From: Syntrophorhabdus sp.
Lineage (GTDB): Bacteria > Desulfobacterota > BSN033 > UBA1163
Assembly (NCBI GenBank): GCA_020724025.1
Contig: DYHU01000152.1
Location: forward strand, 1 to 8,770
DNA: 8,770 bases
Direction of reading: 5' to 3'
This document shows positions 6,470 through 8,770 of this stretch, one piece after another. The notes beneath the pieces were generated by a model. It did no database searches. It was not told where the DNA came from and saw only the letters and a list, made by a program, of their open reading frames with translations. Positions within the stretch are counted from its first letter, which is position 1, and the number at the start of each line of letters is the position of its first letter. The translations under genes and the position numbers were made by a program.

Positions 6470-7375
6470 TTAGAACCCTCGATAGAGATGGAACTGTTTG
6501 GCGAGCTGGACCGCTTCCATATACTCCTTATGAGTGATCCTCCGGCTGATATCGGGATGATCGAAAGCCCGGTATTCGGGCCGGTACTGAGCCATGATAT
6601 TGACATAGGAGTGAACAGAAATCTCCTCCGCGATGAACTTCAAAACCGCTTCGGAGGAAGCCACCTCCCCGGGCATCACCAGATGCCGGATGAGAAGTCC
6701 TCTTTCGGCAATTCCAGCGGAATTCATTTTCAGGTCCCCTACCTGGCGATGCATCTCCTTGAGAATCTTTTTGAGGACCTCCGGGTAGTCCGGGGCATTG
6801 GAATACCTCCGGGCATGCTTCTCATCCATATACTTTGCATCAGGCATATAGATGTCCACCACCCCGTCCAGGAGCTGGATCACCTCCATCGATTCATAAC
6901 CGGAGCAGTTGTAGACAAGGGGGAGCTGAAGTCCCATCTCAATTGCCTCGGGAAGGGAAGCTATGATCTGGGGAGTATAGTGGGTGGGGGTGACGAAGTT
7001 GATGTTATGGCAGCCCATCTCCTGAAGCCTCTTCATGGCCCGGGCCATATCAGAAGGGGTGACACGCTCACCCCTTCCCTCGTGACTGATGTCATAATTC
7101 TGGCAGAAGAGGCAGCGAAGGCTGCAGTGGGTGAGAAAGATCGTCCCTGAGCCGTGGTATCCGACCAATGGAGGTTCCTCCCCAAAATGGGTAAAGGCGC
7201 TTGAGACCATCAGATCCGAGGGAGCTTTACAATAGCCAATCTCTCCGATTAGCCGGTTGACCCGACACTCCCTCGGACAGAGCCGGCACTCCTTGAGGAT
7301 ATCCATAAGGAGCCCGATTCTCTTCTCAAGCTCACTTTTTTCGTAAAGGCTGATATAAGAAGGGATAAAAGCCAT
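6470..7375 (-). CDS. radical SAM protein, PflA/PflX-like (COG1313 type)
   Basis: A 301-residue radical SAM protein related to pyruvate formate-lyase activating enzymes. The S-adenosylmethionine [4Fe-4S] motif CSLRCLFC places cysteines at 84, 88 and 91, followed by QNYDIS. An N-terminal cysteine set CRLCPRECRVNR...GYC (30, 33, 37, 49), typical of this subgroup, could hold a second metal site. Also visible are EEPPLVGYHGSGTIF before the cluster, NFVTPTHYTP, and MPDAKYMDEKHA in the barrel. The substrate is unknown and no glycyl radical enzyme is nearby. The frame opens further up to an ATG at 7468, but those 31 residues run through a dispersed repeat and look unlike protein; the ATG at 7375 begins MAFIPSYISLYEKSELEKRI, with GGGGAAG 12 bases before it. 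It precedes the nuclease-like gene without a gap. Confidence 0.9.
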   Translation of the reverse strand: MAFIPSYISLYEKSELEKRIGLLMDILKECRLCPRECRVNRLIGEIGYCKAPSDLMVSSAFTHFGEEPPLVGYHGSGTIFLTHCSLRCLFCQNYDISHEGRGERVTPSDMARAMKRLQEMGCHNINFVTPTHYTPQIIASLPEAIEMGLQLPLVYNCSGYESMEVIQLLDGVVDIYMPDAKYMDEKHARRYSNAPDYPEVLKKILKEMHRQVGDLKMNSAGIAERGLLIRHLVMPGEVASSEAVLKFIAEEISVHSYVNIMAQYRPEYRAFDHPDISRRITHKEYMEAVQLAKQFHLYRGF

Positions 7376-7409
7376 TGGGAGAGTATTCTTCCCCGGTATA
7401 AAGAAGGGT

Positions 7410-7554
7410 TTTTTACGAGATACTGATGATGAAGTCGTAAAAAGTCGAAAAACATTAGTGATCGTCATTCCGGCGAAAGCCGGAATCCAGTCTTTCCAAA
7501 GAGTTAAAAATTTTCTGGACTCCGGTTTCCACCGGAGTGACGACTTTTTACGAG
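7410..7554. repeat. palindromic dispersed repeat with terminal and internal inverted repeats
   Basis: TCGTAAAAAGTCG (7435-7447) is the exact reverse complement of CGACTTTTTACGA (7541-7553). Inside, CGTCATTCCGG (7463-7473) pairs with CCGGAGTGACG (7532-7542) with one mismatch. There are two 8-bp hairpins: ATTCCGGC-GAAA-GCCGGAAT (7467-7486) and ACTCCGGT-TTCC-ACCGGAGT (7519-7538). A direct copy of the outer sequence TTTTTACGAG lies at both 7410-7419 and 7545-7554. The CGTCATTCCGG...CCGGAATCCAG pattern is a common bacterial intergenic repeat type. No coding capacity; it separates the radical SAM gene from the region downstream of the transglycosylase. Confidence 0.75.
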
Positions 7555-7584
7555 TCCATCACTGATACCTTATCACAAAAGCCC

Positions 7585-7644
7585 GGAGAATGTAACCCTT
7601 TGACTATTAGGATGACTTGACCCGAAAGGGTCGTAAGGTTCTCC
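7585..7644. other. nested inverted repeat, possible structured RNA
   Basis: GGAGAA (7585-7590) pairs with TTCTCC (7639-7644). Inside, either ACCCTTT (7595-7601) pairs with AAAGGGT (7625-7631), or GACCC (7619-7623) pairs with GGGTC (7628-7632) around a GAAA tetraloop on the plus strand. The two inner choices exclude each other. No coding or terminator role is apparent. Confidence 0.4.
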
Positions 7645-7738
7645 CTCCAAAACTTTGTAAAACGGTCATTATAGGTCATGCCCATCGGCCATCCTGCCCT
7701 TTGCATGGTGATTTTTATAAGGAAACCTACGAAGTTTA

Positions 7739-7795
7739 ACAGAAAGAGGTTTTGCTTCAAGGTTTTTCAAGAAGAACCTCCCGACCCTTTTCTGT
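7739..7795. other. imperfect long hairpin
   Basis: ACAGAAA (7739-7745) with TTTCTGT (7789-7795), GAGGTT (7746-7751) with AACCTC (7775-7780), and CTTC (7755-7758) with GAAG (7771-7774) nest in order, but an 8-base bulge on one side weakens the fold. It lies about 50 bases beyond the transglycosylase stop on the minus strand and lacks a T-tract. Confidence 0.3.
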
Positions 7796-7846
7796 CTCTT
7801 TAACCGGGAGTTATCGGGGAATGCTATTGGGAATGAGGGGGGCAAA

Positions 7847-8485
7847 TTAAAGGGTCTGGTAGGCGGTGAGAACCCTGCGGTAGTAGTGAACTGGAATTCG
7901 TTGCCTTCTCTCGATAAGGCTTTTAACATAAGTAGGCCCATAATTGTATGCCACCAGGGCTACCCTGACATCATCAAAATCGAGGATAAGCTGGGAAAGG
8001 TAGTGAATCCCCATCCTGATATTGAGGGAAGGATTGAAGAGGGTGGGATCCCCATGCCACTCAATGCCCAGCTCCTGAGCAAGGGATTCGGCCACATAGG
8101 GCATGAGTTGCATCAACCCTTTGGCGCCCTTCTCGGAAACAGACTGATTCTGGAAAGAACTCTCAATGGCAATGAGAGCCAGGATGAACTTGGGGTCCTG
8201 GTTGTAACGGACCGACTCCTCGTAGATGGCTTCTGCCAGCTCGATCCTGGTCCCATGATCCAGATCTTTTGAATACTTCTCCAATATCTCCGTAATCTCC
8301 TGGATAGTCTGCCCCCTGTTCTGGGTCCTGACTGTGAAGTCGGGGAGATGAATGGAGAGGGAGGAGATGACGATGACGAGGATGATTCTCAGGAGGAGAC
8401 GGAGGAAGAGAGATCCACTTCTTTTTTTTGATGGGGGGGGATGGGGAGGGTGCCCCGTCCGTATCAGCGCTTCATTTAAATCCAT
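7847..8485 (-). CDS. membrane-anchored SLT-type lytic transglycosylase
   Basis: A 212-residue peptidoglycan lytic transglycosylase of the GH23/SLT fold, which cuts glycan strands to give 1,6-anhydro ends. After a short proline- and lysine-rich cytoplasmic start, residues about 25-46 form one hydrophobic helix (uncleaved anchor or signal peptide), so the enzyme domain would be periplasmic. The SLT signatures are ordered correctly: IAIESSF with catalytic E108, EKGAKGLMQLMP (118-129), NIRMGIHYL (155-163) and AYNYGP (179-184). No peptidoglycan-binding domain follows. The ATG has AAGGAGGT (8492-8499 on the plus strand) with GGAGG 7 bases from the start. The N-terminal region includes runs of eight C and eight A (minus strand), where indels would break the frame. 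It is transcribed on its own. Confidence 0.93.
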   Translation of the reverse strand: MDLNEALIRTGHPPHPPPSKKRSGSLFLRLLLRIILVIVISSLSIHLPDFTVRTQNRGQTIQEITEILEKYSKDLDHGTRIELAEAIYEESVRYNQDPKFILALIAIESSFQNQSVSEKGAKGLMQLMPYVAESLAQELGIEWHGDPTLFNPSLNIRMGIHYLSQLILDFDDVRVALVAYNYGPTYVKSLIERRQRIPVHYYRRVLTAYQTL

Positions 8486-8501
8486 ATCCCAACCTCCTTA
8501 C

Positions 8502-8524
8502 CCTTGTGACAATCTTTCACAAGG
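8502..8524. promoter_or_regulatory. palindromic operator-like site before the transglycosylase gene
   Basis: CCTTGTGA (8502-8509) and TCACAAGG (8517-8524) form a perfect 8-bp inverted repeat around 7 bases, between the promoter and the ribosome binding site. The right arm overlaps the proposed -10 box, so a repressor-bound DNA site fits better than an RNA hairpin. The 11-base sequence TCTTTCACAAG at 8513-8523 recurs at 8566-8576, just upstream of the -35 box. Confidence 0.5.
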
Positions 8525-8551
8525 TTAACATGAAAATCAGCCTTTTGTCAA
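8522..8551 (-). promoter_or_regulatory. putative sigma-70 promoter of the transglycosylase gene
   Basis: Read on the minus strand: a consensus TTGACA -35 box (8551-8546), an 18-base spacer, and TAACCT (8527-8522) as -10, which keeps the key T1, A2 and T6. A 17-base spacer would give TTAACC, a poorer match. Transcription would start about 30 bases before the gene's ATG. Confidence 0.5.
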
Positions 8552-8565
8552 GTTTCAAATCAAAT

Positions 8566-8576
8566 TCTTTCACAAG
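8566..8576. repeat. second copy of the TCTTTCACAAG motif
   Basis: An exact 11-base copy of 8513-8523, 53 bases away and in the same orientation, on the far side of the -35 box. The pair could be two sites bound by one regulator. Confidence 0.5.
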
Positions 8577-8636
8577 CTATTGTGATGGTATGGAAGGCAA
8601 GGGATACTAATAGTGATGATCCACAAAAGAGTGACA

Positions 8637-8770
8637 CTATCCAGCCTTCTCTTCCTTAAGAAGATGAACTGAAAAGGAGGAGAGAGAGGTCAACAGGCCC
8701 AGAAAGAAGATCCCGACTCTGAAATTGAAATGGTCAGCGGTCAATCCAAGGAGAAAGGGTCCAAACCCCA
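8637..8770 (-). CDS. C-terminal end of an MFS-like transporter (partial)
   Basis: The minus strand is open from the window edge to a TAG at 8639-8637 and gives 43 residues. They begin GFGPFLLGLTADHFNFRVGI, continue with a hydrophobic helix (FFLGLLTSLSSFSV), and end in a short charged tail (HLLKEEKAG). A GPxLxGxxxDxxxxRxG motif leading into a last membrane helix is typical of the final two helices of major facilitator superfamily transporters. The rest lies outside the window, so substrate and exact family cannot be told. It runs in the same direction as the transglycosylase gene, 151 bases upstream of it. Confidence 0.65.
   Translation of the reverse strand, partial: GFGPFLLGLTADHFNFRVGIFFLGLLTSLSSFSVHLLKEEKAG

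Larger units (their letters stand above)
7555..7846. other. gene-free interval with nested inverted repeats
   Basis: No convincing gene on either strand. Two short minus-strand frames cross it but have no ribosome binding site or recognisable motif. What it holds is structure: a nested inverted repeat at 7585-7644 and an imperfect hairpin at 7739-7795, listed separately. It is downstream of the transglycosylase stop and upstream of the radical SAM gene's repeat. I tested it by eye for riboswitch motifs (GEMM, cobalamin, glycine, fluoride) and tRNA without success. Confidence 0.6.

Noticed and set aside
6413..7150. Plus-strand 245-codon open frame
   Set aside because: It is antisense to the radical SAM and nuclease-like genes, which carry family motifs and ribosome binding sites; its product matches nothing and mirrors codon bias.
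7376..7468. N-terminal extension of the radical SAM protein
   Set aside because: It is encoded by the dispersed repeat and adjoining repeat-like DNA and precedes the normal family start.
7660..7720. Resemblance to a riboswitch (GEMM-like AAAGGGC piece on the minus strand)
   Set aside because: The other conserved GEMM elements and pairings are missing, and no start codon follows at a sensible distance.
7548..7941. Two overlapping minus-strand frames of 70 and 90 codons
   Set aside because: No ribosome binding site or family motif, and the longer one overlaps the 3' end of the transglycosylase gene in another frame.
8610..8640. ATAGTG/CACTAT inverted repeat as a terminator of the MFS-like gene
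   Set aside because: Only 6 bp with a 19-base loop, overlapping the stop codon, and no T-tract.

Overview
The window reads as ordinary chromosome from a mid-GC Gram-negative bacterium, most like the Desulfobacterota (former Deltaproteobacteria). The grounds are a TRAP transporter, a free-standing Lrp/AsnC ligand-binding (RAM) protein, a PHP-type PolX, a radical SAM protein of the pyruvate formate-lyase activase-like type, a membrane-anchored SLT transglycosylase, and several hairpin-type dispersed repeats. The lineage is inferred from gene content only; no rRNA or tRNA gene is visible.

Plus strand, 1-2667: the last codons of an upstream gene (probably the small TRAP permease), the large TRAP permease DctM, a 77-residue RAM protein with an unusually complete Shine-Dalgarno sequence, a cluster of overlapping hairpins, a 30-residue basic protein of the COX24/AURKAIP1 (mS38/bS22) type, and a site-2 (M50) membrane protease starting 10 bases after it. 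The 30-residue gene is the easiest to miss and the most unusual item here.

Centre, 2668-3780: a 148-bp MITE-like element with 19-bp perfect inverted ends, each end itself a hairpin, then an AT-richer minus-strand gene that fuses a minimal nucleotidyltransferase (MNT) to a HEPN domain. Both halves resemble toxin-antitoxin partners normally made as two proteins, so this is the likeliest accessory island in the window.

Minus strand, 3781-7375: three co-directional genes read from right to left. A PflA-like radical SAM protein is followed directly (stop next to a TTG start) by an unrecognised coiled-coil/winged-helix/PD-(D/E)XK nuclease-like protein. After an 85-base gap with a perfect hairpin and an 11-base tandem duplication comes DNA polymerase X with an intact PHP nuclease domain. 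The last two suggest DNA-repair functions; the radical SAM protein has no obvious link to them.

Right end, 7376-8770: a palindromic dispersed repeat (7435-7553), about 290 bases with no gene but with nested inverted repeats, a membrane-anchored lytic transglycosylase on the minus strand with a good promoter and repeated operator-like motifs, and the C-terminal tail of an MFS-like transporter cut by the window edge.
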